Part shown: one piece after another, positions 42,390 through 51,282 of the stretch
Layout of the letters: the number at the start of each line of letters is the position of its first letter
How positions within the stretch are numbered: position 1 is the stretch's first letter
Assembly: GCF_002078505.1 (NCBI RefSeq)
Contig: NZ_LUAV01000023.1
Coordinates: forward strand, 47,157-111,156
Length of the DNA: 64,000 nt
Direction: 5' to 3'
Source of the DNA: Ensifer aridi
GTDB lineage: Bacteria > Pseudomonadota > Alphaproteobacteria > Rhizobiales > Rhizobiaceae
Notes under the pieces: model-generated
Told to the model about the DNA's origin: nothing
Seen by the model: only the letters and a program-made list of their open reading frames with translations
Databases searched by the model: none
Translations under genes and position numbers: made by a program

Positions 42390-44750
42390 TTACCTGTGCC
42401 TCATCACTACCAACGTGATATCGTCATGGATCTTCTGGCTGCCAATGTGGGCCATCAGGTCCTCGATAATGCCGTTCCGGACTTCTACGGCGCTGCGGCC
42501 ATGGCGGCTGCGGGCACTTTCGCAGAGCCTCTCAATGCCGAATAGTTCGCGGTCACTATTCTCCGCCTCGGTGACGCCGTCGGTGTGAAGGATCACCACA
42601 TCGCCGCACCCGAAGGAGATCTCCCGTGTTGCCACGAAGGCCGAGATATCCGGCTCAAGACCGATCGGCAGACCAAGATCGATCGTATCGACCCGCTCCA
42701 CCTTTCCGGAGTCGCGGACGATTATCACTTCCTCATGTTGACCCGACAGAGTGAGACGGCCTTTCTCGTAGTCGATGAATGCGAGCGACAGGTGTTTGTC
42801 GGTATTAGTCCTGACGATGTTCTTGTAAATTGCTCGGTTGAGCCTGTTGAGGAACTGCGGGGGGTCCATTTCGCCCGCCTCCTGCAATGCGCGAGCTACG
42901 GATTGGACCATCAGCATTAGCACACCGCTTTCAAGGCCGTGCCCGGTCACGTCCCCGATGCCGATCTTCAGCCGCGTGCCGTCTCTCAGCACGTCATAGT
43001 AGTCGCCGCCGACCTCGTCTGCGGGTCTCATAAAGCCGGCGATCTCGATTTCGGAAATTTCCTCCAGTTCACCCGCCTTCGGCAGGACCATGGTCTGGAT
43101 GCGACGGGCGACGTCCAGTTCGGCGCCGAGGCGCACATTCTCGCTGCGCAGTTGCGCGTTCAAGGCCGATATTTGCAGGTTTGCCTCTTCAACCTCCTTC
43201 GTCCGCTCTTTGACGAGCTGCTCTAGGTTTTCGGTGTGATAACTGATCTGCTCGGCCATGCGGTTAAAGGCGTTGCCGGCCTCACCAACCTCATCGCGCG
43301 TCGGGATATCAACCCGGACGGAATAGTCCTTAAGCTGAATTCGCTTGGCGGCGTCGGCAAGCGCGCTGATACCGCTCGTGATGCGACCGGATATCGCGAA
43401 CACGGCGGAGGTGACGAATAGGAGTGAAATGAGCAGTGCCAGCGCCTGGTAGATGAGGATGCGGTTCGTCGCCTCTGTGATGCCGGCCTGCGCAGTGAAG
43501 AGGGAGGCATAGATTTCACGCTCTGGCACGACAATGCCAAGGAGCATGGATTCATGACGAACAGGGCCGGAGACCCATAGATTGGTCGGCTGCAATTGCT
43601 TCAGGACGAAAAGATAGGGCACCTTCTCGCCGTTTTCGTCGAGCAGGACATGCTGCAGCAGGCCGTCCTGGTCCAGCGGCAACTTGGCGATGGCGGCCTG
43701 CGCGCTGTTGCGCAGTGAGCGATTGAGACCGGTTACCCCCTGGCCATTGGCCTCGCTCGAGGACTGAAGGCCCATAACCTTTTCGCCGATCGGGTTGATG
43801 GCGACCACATTACCGTCCGACATGGTCAGGAAACCGAAGCCGCTCTCAGCCACGTGTACATTCTCGACGATCTCGGCCAGCTGATCGAGGGTGATATCAG
43901 CGCCGGCGGCACCCGCGACACGGTCACGCTCGCGCGACCATAGAGGCTGGAAGAAGCTGACGATCAGCTTGCCGGTGATCGCGTCCGTGTAGGGGGCGGT
44001 CTGTGTGATGTCGTTTTCCACCGGTCGCGACGCTGGATCCCTCACCCATTGCTCCCAGGACTCGTAGAGGCCCGGGAAGAAGAATGGCCAGAATTGCGTC
44101 TCGTTATGCCCGGGGTACAGCCGGTCGAAAGTCTGGGCCTGATCCGTATACGGAGCTGTCCGGAAGATCGGCCGCTCCTTCGGCCCGATATAGTACATCT
44201 GCAACTTGGGCAGGCCGTTTGCCAGCAGGGCCGGAGCAATGAGGTCGACAACTGCGCTGTTCTCGATATCTCTCTGCACGTCGGGCAACGGAACGTGGTT
44301 CGGGTCGAGCAGATATCCCCACACACTGACGACCGACAAAGGACCGGGCAGGTTCTGAGCCCAACCGCCCTTCTCGTTGTAGGTTACCGTCACTGCTCCC
44401 GGTGCGCCGCGAGCCATGGCGTCGCCGATCTGAGATTCTCTCTTCGGATTGTCGATCTGTGCCTGCAGAACACTCGCCAGAGCGCCGACGTCCGAATGAA
44501 CCTGATCCAAAAGCAGGTTGACGCGCGCGGCCGTCGTTTCCGCGTAAGAGCGGATATAGTCCTCGTTGGCCCTCTCGAGGCCTTCACCGACTTGTGCGGT
44601 CGCATCTCGGGAGAGCCTCTGCACGTTCCAGAGTGCCAGCCCACCGGTCACGAGCAGGTCGAAAAGCACGGCGCCGCCGACCACAAGGATGAACTTGGCG
44701 CGGAACGAGCGCGCACCGAGGCGGCTGGTTGCTGGGTCGAGCGGCTTCAT
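42390..44750 (-). CDS. Membrane sensor PP2C/SpoIIE-type phosphatase, SiaA-like
   Basis: 786 residues: one helix near 20-45, a large extracytoplasmic sensor region (Cache-like, about 50-430), a second helix (IYQALALLISLLFVTSAVFA) and a HAMP-coiled-coil segment. The PP2C domain has all metal-binding aspartates: ADEVGGDYYDV, IGDVTGHGLESGV, ILHTDGVTEAEN and KIHDDITLVV. It would dephosphorylate STAS proteins on sensing an external cue, as SiaA does in Pseudomonas biofilm control or IcfG in cyanobacteria. It is coupled by a 4-base overlap to the methyltransferase gene and adjoins the GHKL gene. Confidence 0.9.
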   Translation of the reverse strand: MKPLDPATSRLGARSFRAKFILVVGGAVLFDLLVTGGLALWNVQRLSRDATAQVGEGLERANEDYIRSYAETTAARVNLLLDQVHSDVGALASVLQAQIDNPKRESQIGDAMARGAPGAVTVTYNEKGGWAQNLPGPLSVVSVWGYLLDPNHVPLPDVQRDIENSAVVDLIAPALLANGLPKLQMYYIGPKERPIFRTAPYTDQAQTFDRLYPGHNETQFWPFFFPGLYESWEQWVRDPASRPVENDITQTAPYTDAITGKLIVSFFQPLWSRERDRVAGAAGADITLDQLAEIVENVHVAESGFGFLTMSDGNVVAINPIGEKVMGLQSSSEANGQGVTGLNRSLRNSAQAAIAKLPLDQDGLLQHVLLDENGEKVPYLFVLKQLQPTNLWVSGPVRHESMLLGIVVPEREIYASLFTAQAGITEATNRILIYQALALLISLLFVTSAVFAISGRITSGISALADAAKRIQLKDYSVRVDIPTRDEVGEAGNAFNRMAEQISYHTENLEQLVKERTKEVEEANLQISALNAQLRSENVRLGAELDVARRIQTMVLPKAGELEEISEIEIAGFMRPADEVGGDYYDVLRDGTRLKIGIGDVTGHGLESGVLMLMVQSVARALQEAGEMDPPQFLNRLNRAIYKNIVRTNTDKHLSLAFIDYEKGRLTLSGQHEEVIIVRDSGKVERVDTIDLGLPIGLEPDISAFVATREISFGCGDVVILHTDGVTEAENSDRELFGIERLCESARSRHGRSAVEVRNGIIEDLMAHIGSQKIHDDITLVVMRHR

Positions 44751-45925
44751 AGCGGCTTGCGCCCGGATGCTGCCCAGATCGGCCAGCCGGCGTAGCCCTT
44801 GGGGTGAAGGGCTGCGAAGATGTGGTCGCGGAAGCCCTGGCGGAAGCGCTCGATGAATTCAGGAGGATCACCCCGCTTCACGGCCATCTCCCCCGCATAG
44901 ACATTCTCCCAAGCGGTGATGATGTCGGCGAAGTCCTGCGGATCGCCGTCGAGATTGGTCACCATGAAGGATTCGACGCGGATGTCTTCGAAGCCCGCGT
45001 CGGCCAGATAGCGGCGGCTCTTCGGCCCGAGTTCTACGTCCATCTCAAAATGGGCAAACAGCTTGGCGACCTCGTTATAGGTCCACTGGATGCTTTGCGC
45101 TCGCGGTTCGCCAAGACAGTGCGAATTCTTCTCGTTCGTGATGTAGACGCGCCCGCCCGGCTTGCAGATGCGGTAAAGTTCCTTCAGCAGCACGTCGGGC
45201 TGGTTGAAGATCTGTAGGGAATGGCGGCAGGTTACGAGATCGAACTGATTGTCCTCGAGCAGCATCTCGGAGGCGTCGCCAAACGTATATTCTATATCGG
45301 TGATGCCGAAATTCGTCGCTACGTCGCGGGCATAGGCAAGGCTTGCCTTCGAGTGATCGAGGGCGACGATGCGGGCCGGCTGAAACTCCTTGCGCACCAG
45401 CACGGCGAAGTCTCCGATGCCACAGCAAATATCAGCCATATGAATTCCCGCTCGCATGCCATGCCGCGGCAGGATGGTGCGTTCGTGACGCCAGGTCATC
45501 TTGGTCTGCGTGCGTAGGATCGGGATGAAACTGGTGTCTTCGACGAAGGTCTGGCCGGGGTAGAATTTGGAATCATAGACCTCGACGGTGATCTGCGGCT
45601 CGATGTTGCTGAGATGGCGGAACATCCGCTCTGTCCAGCCGACGACGCTTGAGGTCACGACGACCAACCGGATATCGGACCGCGTGCGACATGCGTCGAG
45701 AAACGCACGCGCGAAGGCATGGAACGCCGTATTGTTCATCTGCGCGAGACGCTTCACGTTGATGTAGAGAACGCCGCGCGCCGCATCGATCGCCTGCTTC
45801 AGTTGCGTCACTGTCGCGGCGATCTCGTCCACAGAATGAGGACGGATGACACCAGCCAGCGAGAATTCCTGGCTGTTCGGGTCGAATTCCGCCCGATAGC
45901 GTTCGGAAAGGGTTACCGTGCTCAA
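44747..45925 (-). CDS. STAS domain fused to a SAM-dependent methyltransferase
   Basis: 392 residues. Residues 1-120 are a STAS domain (EFSLAGVIRPHSVDEIAATV; LYINVKRLAQMNNTAFHAFA, where Thr replaces the usual Ser; VVGWTERMFRHLSNIEPQIT) that aligns block by block with the separate STAS protein at 41480. From about 155 a class I methyltransferase begins: MADICCGIGDFAVLVRKEF, ARIVALDHSKASLAYARD, FDLVTCRHSLQIFNQPDVLL and KPGGRVYITNEK. The predicted result is a methyltransferase whose activity or partners depend on STAS phosphorylation. Start 45925 overlaps the upstream stop (ATGA), and the stop overlaps the phosphatase start. The methylated substrate is unknown. Confidence 0.82.
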   Translation of the reverse strand: MSTVTLSERYRAEFDPNSQEFSLAGVIRPHSVDEIAATVTQLKQAIDAARGVLYINVKRLAQMNNTAFHAFARAFLDACRTRSDIRLVVVTSSVVGWTERMFRHLSNIEPQITVEVYDSKFYPGQTFVEDTSFIPILRTQTKMTWRHERTILPRHGMRAGIHMADICCGIGDFAVLVRKEFQPARIVALDHSKASLAYARDVATNFGITDIEYTFGDASEMLLEDNQFDLVTCRHSLQIFNQPDVLLKELYRICKPGGRVYITNEKNSHCLGEPRAQSIQWTYNEVAKLFAHFEMDVELGPKSRRYLADAGFEDIRVESFMVTNLDGDPQDFADIITAWENVYAGEMAVKRGDPPEFIERFRQGFRDHIFAALHPKGYAGWPIWAASGRKPL

Positions 45926-46440
45926 TTGACGATTCCTTCAAGAGGCAAGTCCACAACAAGCGTGATCGAAGGGGAAGGTCGTTCCTCCAGGCGAATCTCC
46001 GCATCGAAGTTGATCGCCAGATCCAGCAGGATCACCTCACGGCTTGGCGCAAGCTCCGTCCAAATGGCATCGAGATAGCGGGCATAGGCGCTGCCGTTGT
46101 TGGTCCGGGATACGGCTTCGCGATAGAACTGTCGCTGCGTTGACGGACACGGAAAGCTGAGTTTCACCCGCTCGGTGGGACCGTCGCGGTATACGGTGCA
46201 ACCGAGCCGCCCGTCGGGAATACCGCTTCGAAACGACATTTCGAGAAGCTCGTTCAGGGCTGAGGAAAGAAAATTCGAATGTCGCACGGGGTCGGCGCGA
46301 TTGTGACTGATCATCCGTGCCATGAAGGTCGACAACTGGTCGCAATGCTGCCAGTCCGACAGAAAGGTTCCCATTTCCATCTCGAACTGAAGTAACGGCT
46401 CGAAAGCTGTCTTCGCGCTCTCCTTTTCGGTTGCTGCCAC
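45922..46440 (-). CDS. Degenerate GHKL-type protein, first gene of the partner-switching operon
   Basis: 172 residues from GTG 46440 with TGGAGGAATCAC before it; a longer frame to 46557 lacks support. FLSSALNELLEMSFRSG corresponds to the N-box of the GHKL protein at 41832, and the strand pattern after it is similar. The G-x-G-L-G lid is not present (SAYARYLDAIWTELAP instead), so ATP binding or kinase activity is doubtful. It may serve as an anchor or anti-factor for the STAS-methyltransferase encoded next. It begins the leftward operon; the 46441-46776 gap upstream must hold the promoter. Confidence 0.65.
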   Translation of the reverse strand: MAATEKESAKTAFEPLLQFEMEMGTFLSDWQHCDQLSTFMARMISHNRADPVRHSNFLSSALNELLEMSFRSGIPDGRLGCTVYRDGPTERVKLSFPCPSTQRQFYREAVSRTNNGSAYARYLDAIWTELAPSREVILLDLAINFDAEIRLEERPSPSITLVVDLPLEGIVN

Positions 46441-46776
46441 GTGATTCCTCCATTCGCAGCAGCGTCCCTCGCTCGGCGCATAGCTGTGAGGCGCTCGATT
46501 TCGCGAACTCTGCAAAGCGGAAAGGATGTCGAAGCCGCAGCCCGCTTTGCGTGCCATTCGGCTGTCGCATTACGCGAAACAACTCGTCGCGCATGCAACC
46601 TTTCCCGGGATGTATGGCAGCCGTTGACGCTGTCAATGGCCTAGGCAGCATAAAGAAGAGCGGCGCATGTTGGGAGACACTGGCGAGTTCACGCCTTTAG
46701 AAGGATGCTGACCGGGGGCAATAGCAAGCATCAGCCCGAAATCTAACGGTGCTGCCGAAGGCTGGAAAGCGGCCCC
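46441..46776. other. Promoter-bearing gap of the partner-switching operon
   Basis: About 335 bases between two minus-strand genes. No coding signature seen. Expected to carry the promoter for the operon that starts at 46440; no convincing -35/-10 or ECF-type motif was identified. Confidence 0.35.
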
Positions 46777-46989
46777 TCAACAATCATGGAACGAACCAGT
46801 TCGCCTGCCGTTGAATTGTGGCGCTTCGTCTTCGTCAACTGCGCACCAGTCGCAAATCCGAAAAATTTCGATGCCAACTTCCGCATCTCGATGCCGCACG
46901 ATCAGTTTATCTGCCTTGCGACGCATGTGCGAGGCGATGTACACGCGACACTGCCCGCGATCATCGATGACTTCAAAGACATATGTCAA
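46777..46989 (-). CDS. Small hypothetical protein
   Basis: 70 residues, MTYVFEVIDDRGQCRVYIAS to the stop. GGAGGGGATTTTTTGAC precedes the ATG, a good ribosome-binding site. Aspartate-rich and soluble with three to four cysteines (EIFRICDWCAVDEDEAPQF). The overlapping plus-strand frame from 46786 lacks such a site and reads as a shadow. No known family was recognised. Confidence 0.5.
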   Translation of the reverse strand: MTYVFEVIDDRGQCRVYIASHMRRKADKLIVRHRDAEVGIEIFRICDWCAVDEDEAPQFNGRRTGSFHDC

Positions 46990-47162
46990 AAAATCCCCTC
47001 CATCATGATTTTAGAATATTTAGCGTTGCTTGTGGGAAGCTTGCATCCAGCTGACCGAACAGATGCTCTTCATTCCTGCCGCATGCAGTGCGCGACAGCA
47101 CCAGCGGACCGAGGGCGGGGCGCCAGCAAGCGCGGGCGATTTCTCATGAGGTACCGCGTCCA

Positions 47163-47480
47163 CTATGCCAGCGTAGCTGCGATTTCTCGGAGTCGCAGGT
47201 CGAGCGTGTTGTAAGCGGCTTGCATCATGTCCATGTCATGCATGTGACTGATGACCGCCAATTCGTTCATCAGATCGCCTATGATCAGGTCAACCCGTCG
47301 AGGGTCTGCCTCATCTTGCATTATGCAAGCCTCAAGTAGCTCAAACGATCCCCCGAGGGCACAGTACAACTCTAGTGCCGCAGCCAAGAGGTTCCTCTGG
47401 CGCGCCTCGAGATCACTTGCTGAAGCCTCTCCGGTGCCCTCCGCCATGAGTCGAACGGCTTTGTTTTGGAACTCGCTCAT
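47163..47480 (-). CDS. Hypothetical helical protein
   Basis: 105 residues from ATG 47480 (GGTGAGG just before it). Almost wholly helical, rich in Ala, Leu, Met and Glu, with IGDLMNELAVISHMHDMDMM in the middle. Cytoplasmic, no membrane segment and no recognisable family. Located between the partner-switching operon and the GGDEF-EAL gene, transcribed away from the latter. Confidence 0.55.
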   Translation of the reverse strand: MSEFQNKAVRLMAEGTGEASASDLEARQRNLLAAALELYCALGGSFELLEACIMQDEADPRRVDLIIGDLMNELAVISHMHDMDMMQAAYNTLDLRLREIAATLA

Positions 47481-48086
47481 CCTCACCAACTTTAGATCGA
47501 ACTGATGTTCTCACTTGCGTATGTATTGCTAAGAGTTGAACGTCGGTTTAATTCCAACCAGGATTCCCGGGGCGGTTGAACGAGAAGCCGCCGAAGCTAT
47601 TCCGTGCTTCAGCCATACTGGCGCTCCTCCTGTTCAAGAATAGCAAGTGTTGGATGTCCAAGGCTGAATGCTTTGTCCTAGACGCTGCTCGCGTCCTCTG
47701 TGCCGGTGCTCGCTTCTGTCATTTCGATAGTCTGGCCTGACACAGTCACTAACAAATCACCAATAGCTTATATTCCTCGCCCGGCTTTTGCGCCAAATCA
47801 ATCGGCGGCTAATTCTTCCGTGCTTAAAGCTCGCGCTATGCACCGTGTGCCCTACGCCTACTTTAAGACCGTGCCGGTGACGAAACAGGATTTCAGAAAT
47901 CTATATTACTCTGGTCGTACCGCAGTTGACCACCACAGCTATTGCGATATCTCTGAGAGAGACCGGGCTGGATCCAACGTAGAGGCGCATCAATGCAAAA
48001 GCCGCTTCTGCAGAGCGGAGGAGCCGGTGGTCGAACAATTGGCGGGCAATCTACGCGTTAATCTCTGGACCCAAGAAAGCTCGGGA
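47481..48086. other. Upstream region of the GGDEF-EAL gene
   Basis: About 600 bases between divergent genes. The frame of the GGDEF-EAL protein is open back to 47700, but that N-terminal stretch is of unusual composition without family features, so it may be leader rather than coding. No other gene or site recognised. Confidence 0.35.
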
Positions 48087-49718
48087 ATGACTGATTTCGA
48101 CGCGGCGTTTGGTTCGCCTTTGAGGGAAGCCGACGAGTTAATCTCGTTCTACGAGAATACCAGACTTATCGGCTGTTCCGCAGCGCTCGGGCAAAAATAT
48201 CAGATCGCTGCTTCGTCGCAGGCGACGGTATGGAGTGTCTATCCAGAGCTCTCGAGCTCCCATAAGCTCATAGTGGAGTCGGTGCTTTCCACAGGGTTCC
48301 CCCGCAGCATCGACATTGCCTCGTCTCGGAAGCTGTTCATCTTTCGCGCGGAACCTGCGGTTCTCGGGATCTTCGAGATGGAAGAGGCCGCAGGCCCGCC
48401 ATTGTCGTCAAATTCCGAGAGAAACGAACGCGATCTCCTTCGCCACCAGGCGATGCACGATGTGTTGACCGGATTACCCAATCGTCGGCAATTCAGCGAC
48501 GACTTGGACGCCCGTCTTCCAGTGGAGGGCGGGGAAAGCCTCGCACTCATGCAAATCGATCTCGACGACTTTAAACCTGTCAACGACACACTCGGGCATG
48601 GTGCGGGTGATCTCGTGCTCCAAGGGACCGCTGAGCGACTTCAGGCGGTCCTGGGTGAGGGAGACGTCGCTTATCGGCTCGCCGGAGATGAATTCGCCGT
48701 CATCCAGCGTGGCGGGTGGCCGATGGAGGCCGAACGCTTGGCGGAATTGATCGTGAATGCCTTCAAAGAGCCCTTCACCGTCGAGGGGATCGATGTGTTC
48801 GTCGGAGCGAGCGTCGGGATCGCGATCGCGCCGGAGGACGGCAACGGTGGCGAACAATTGATGAAGGCTGCGGATATCGCGCTCTATGCTGCCAAGAACG
48901 ACGGACGCGGGCGAGCGAGAAGTTTCAATCGCTCGATGCTCATCATGTTGGAACAGCGGGAGATGCTAAGGCGCAGTCTGCGCGTCGCCCTGCAGGAACG
49001 GCAATTCTTCCTCGAATACCAACCGGTGATAGAAGCCGATGCGATCATTGGCTTCGAGGCGCTGCTGCGGTGGCAGCACCCTTATGCGGGGATCGTCCCG
49101 CCAGGCCTGTTCATTCCGATGGCGGAAGCGGACGGGCTGATGGGAGAGATCGGGGAATGGGTGCTGGAGCAGGCCTGCCGACAAGCGATGACTTGGCCGG
49201 AGCATTTCACAGTAGCGGTCAACCTGTCGCCGGCCGAATTCCTGCGCAAAGGGCTCACCGACCGTGTCGCCCATATCCTCGATTCCGCGGGTCTGTCCCC
49301 AGAACGCCTTGAGCTGGAAATCACAGAGTCGGTATTGCTCGAGCGCACGGTCAACAACCTCGACACGCTGCACACGTTGGAGGTGCTGGGGGTCCGCATC
49401 TCGCTCGATGACTTCGGGACGCAATATTCGTCCTTGGCATATCTGAAGAACTTCCCTTTCGACACGATCAAGATCGACCGATACTTCATCAAGGACGTCG
49501 AAACCGACGACAAAAGCCAGTCCATCGTTCGCGCAGTCATCGCGCTTGCGCACGGACTGGGAATGCGGGTCACAGCGGAGGGCGTCGAAACCGCAGCTCA
49601 GGCGGACTGGCTTCGCAGGCGAGGGTGCGACCGCCTACAGGGACATTTGTTTGGCGAAGCCATGCCCGCCGAGGAGATTGAAGCTTTCCTTCAGCAATCA
49701 TCAATGGCGACCCAATAG
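48087..49718 (+). CDS. GGDEF-EAL cyclic-di-GMP turnover protein
   Basis: 543 residues from ATG 48087 (MTDFDAAFGSPLREADELIS); the frame remains open upstream to 47700. A short sensory N-terminus precedes a GGDEF domain (HDVLTGLPNRRQFSDDL; LAGDEFAVI, AGDEF instead of GGDEF). The EAL domain keeps the catalytic set: FEALLRWQHP, VNLSPAEF, LEITESV, LDDFGTQYSSL, IKIDRYF, AEGVET and LQGHLFGEA. Phosphodiesterase activity is therefore likely, and cyclase activity uncertain because of the changed first residue. No membrane helix. Its nearness to bgsBA, whose synthase is activated by cyclic di-GMP, suggests a linked role. Confidence 0.88.
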   Translation: MTDFDAAFGSPLREADELISFYENTRLIGCSAALGQKYQIAASSQATVWSVYPELSSSHKLIVESVLSTGFPRSIDIASSRKLFIFRAEPAVLGIFEMEEAAGPPLSSNSERNERDLLRHQAMHDVLTGLPNRRQFSDDLDARLPVEGGESLALMQIDLDDFKPVNDTLGHGAGDLVLQGTAERLQAVLGEGDVAYRLAGDEFAVIQRGGWPMEAERLAELIVNAFKEPFTVEGIDVFVGASVGIAIAPEDGNGGEQLMKAADIALYAAKNDGRGRARSFNRSMLIMLEQREMLRRSLRVALQERQFFLEYQPVIEADAIIGFEALLRWQHPYAGIVPPGLFIPMAEADGLMGEIGEWVLEQACRQAMTWPEHFTVAVNLSPAEFLRKGLTDRVAHILDSAGLSPERLELEITESVLLERTVNNLDTLHTLEVLGVRISLDDFGTQYSSLAYLKNFPFDTIKIDRYFIKDVETDDKSQSIVRAVIALAHGLGMRVTAEGVETAAQADWLRRRGCDRLQGHLFGEAMPAEEIEAFLQQSSMATQ

Positions 49719-49728
49719 AGGAGCTGGT

Positions 49729-50127
49729 TCACGTGCTGGTTGGGGAGTTCACTGAACGTTCGTTCAAAAGCTGCGAGATCGCGGTGATCATTTGCGGCAT
49801 GGCGAACGGCTTTGGGAGCATGATGCTGTTCGGAACGCCCTTGGACGGCCAATCGGCGGCGCCGTCGCCGCTGATGTAGACGACGGGCATTTCAGGGTCG
49901 ATCTCGCGAGCAATGCGGGCCACCTCCCACCCGTCGGGAGCCCGATCCAGGAGCCGGACATCAGTGATCACGCCCCCGACAGTAATTTCTTCGCACCTGA
50001 GAGATGCGATCGCCTCAGCTCCGTTGGAGAAGGCAAGGACCTGGAAACCTGACTCGGTCAGAGCCTTTTCAAACTCGACCAAAAGCAGCCCCTCGTCTTC
50101 GACGAGCAAGATTGTGACCAGTTCCAC
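49729..50127 (-). CDS. Single-domain response regulator
   Basis: About 132 residues from GTG 50127 (VELVTILLVEDEGLLLVEFE); the frame is open to an ATG at 50190. Receiver domain features: acidic pair in VEDEG, phospho-acceptor Asp in ITDVRLLDRAPDGWE, Ser in VYISGDG, and Lys in MLPKPFAM. No output domain, so it would act by protein contact, as do the many FixJ-N/CheY-like receivers of rhizobia. It is convergent with the GGDEF-EAL gene (10 bases apart). Confidence 0.82.
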   Translation of the reverse strand: MELVTILLVEDEGLLLVEFEKALTESGFQVLAFSNGAEAIASLRCEEITVGGVITDVRLLDRAPDGWEVARIAREIDPEMPVVYISGDGAADWPSKGVPNSIMLPKPFAMPQMITAISQLLNERSVNSPTST

Positions 50128-50590
50128 AGAAGTGTCTCGACCTGTCCCCGCGTGATGGCGGGAAACGCCGACGCAAGGCAACTGTTCCATCGAAGAGTCG
50201 GGGACGTGGATCGATACGAGACCATCACAACAACCGTGTCGCTGTATGTGCCGGCTGGCGATGTCGACTGCGGCGGAATACGTCGATAGAAAGGCAAGGC
50301 AAGTTCTGCACTGTGCCGGTCAGCTGTTTGCCGACGGAATTGCCCAGAGGCTGGGTTTGGGCCGCCGCGTCCTTGTCAAGGCCGTAGCCGACGTATCGGC
50401 TGCCTGATGTCGAGGGGCGCTTGGGCGTTGCGCCAAAACAATGGCTATACTCGAGGGTGAATTGGGAAGGGGGGGGCAATCACAGCTGAGATGAAAAGCG
50501 GCACCCGCCAAATCGAGGTCACAAATAAACCAGCCTTTATCAACCAAACGATGATGGGATATAAAACGGGGCAAAGTGAGAGGGTGCGCC
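50128..50590. other. Intergenic stretch, nothing recognised
   Basis: About 460 bases between the response regulator (minus) and a small plus-strand gene. Short frames show no family signature. A run of eight G and a 5-base A/T-rich patch lie near 50468-50480. The divergent promoters of both neighbours should lie here. Confidence 0.35.
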
Positions 50591-50818
50591 ATGGCACGAT
50601 CCAGACGTAGGAGTCCGATCACCGGCGTGACGACCGCCGAGAGCGACAAGCGTTTCAAGCTGGAGGAGCACCGCCGCGAGCGCGCGGCTCTGCGCGCGCT
50701 CGACCTCAGGTTTGAGGAGCCACAATCGAGCAAGTCGTTTTGGGATCCGTGGCGCGGAGACAAGGATGGCAAGCAGCGGTTTGACGCGACTGCCTGTCCT
50801 CATCTGACGCGCAAGTGA
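50591..50818 (+). CDS. Small basic rhizobial-type hypothetical protein
   Basis: 75 residues from ATG 50591 (MARSRRRSPITGVTTAESDK). Strongly basic at the N-terminus (RFKLEEHRRERAALR), with a conserved-looking tail WDPWRGDKDGKQRF. The type is familiar from rhizobial plasmids as a small hypothetical protein, without known function. A second frame starting by overlap follows. Confidence 0.6.
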   Translation: MARSRRRSPITGVTTAESDKRFKLEEHRRERAALRALDLRFEEPQSSKSFWDPWRGDKDGKQRFDATACPHLTRK

Positions 50819-50859
50819 GGACGGAGTCGCGACCGGCCAATGCTATTTGCGAGATCAAC

Positions 50860-51132
50860 ATGGAGCACTCCGAGTTTCACATCGGCCTCGACTTCTGGTG
50901 CGGGAAGAGCAGGTGGCGGTGTACCGAGGTCGGTACACGAACAGTTGTCGCCATCCGCATCGATCAGGTTAAAACGACAACCGTCGACGGTCGCAGAACC
51001 ACGCACGAAACGCTCACGTATGAGCAGGCAAATGCGGCAGGCTGGTTTATCGGTCCTCCGTATGCAGTCGCTGAGGTGGTTTTCGATGAGGACGATCTGC
51101 AGGCCTGCTCGCTTGATAGGGATGAGCCATGA
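50860..51132 (+). CDS. Small hypothetical protein
   Basis: 90 residues from ATG 50860 (MEHSEFHIGLDFWCGKSRWR), or from GTG 50815 overlapping the previous stop. Tryptophan and cysteine rich N-terminus (DFWCGKSRWRCTEVGTRTVV), then GWFIGPPYAVAEVVFDEDDL. This pattern recurs in small rhizobial proteins; function unknown. Probably cotranscribed with the gene at 50591. Confidence 0.6.
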   Translation: MEHSEFHIGLDFWCGKSRWRCTEVGTRTVVAIRIDQVKTTTVDGRRTTHETLTYEQANAAGWFIGPPYAVAEVVFDEDDLQACSLDRDEP

Positions 51133-51282
51133 ACGGCCACCCTCAACGATGCTTCGCTATAGGCAGTTCGGTAGGTTCGAGCGATGGATGCGCAGGGCTC
51201 CGGCTGTGCTTCCCCAGCTATCCCTCGTCCACATCCAGCTGGTCCGTCAGAGTCTCCCATACAATGGCCAAGTCTGGCCAAG

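Noticed and set aside
46786..47214. A 142-residue plus-strand gene
   Set aside because: It overlaps the minus-strand gene at 46777, which has a good ribosome-binding site and coherent composition; the plus frame has neither.
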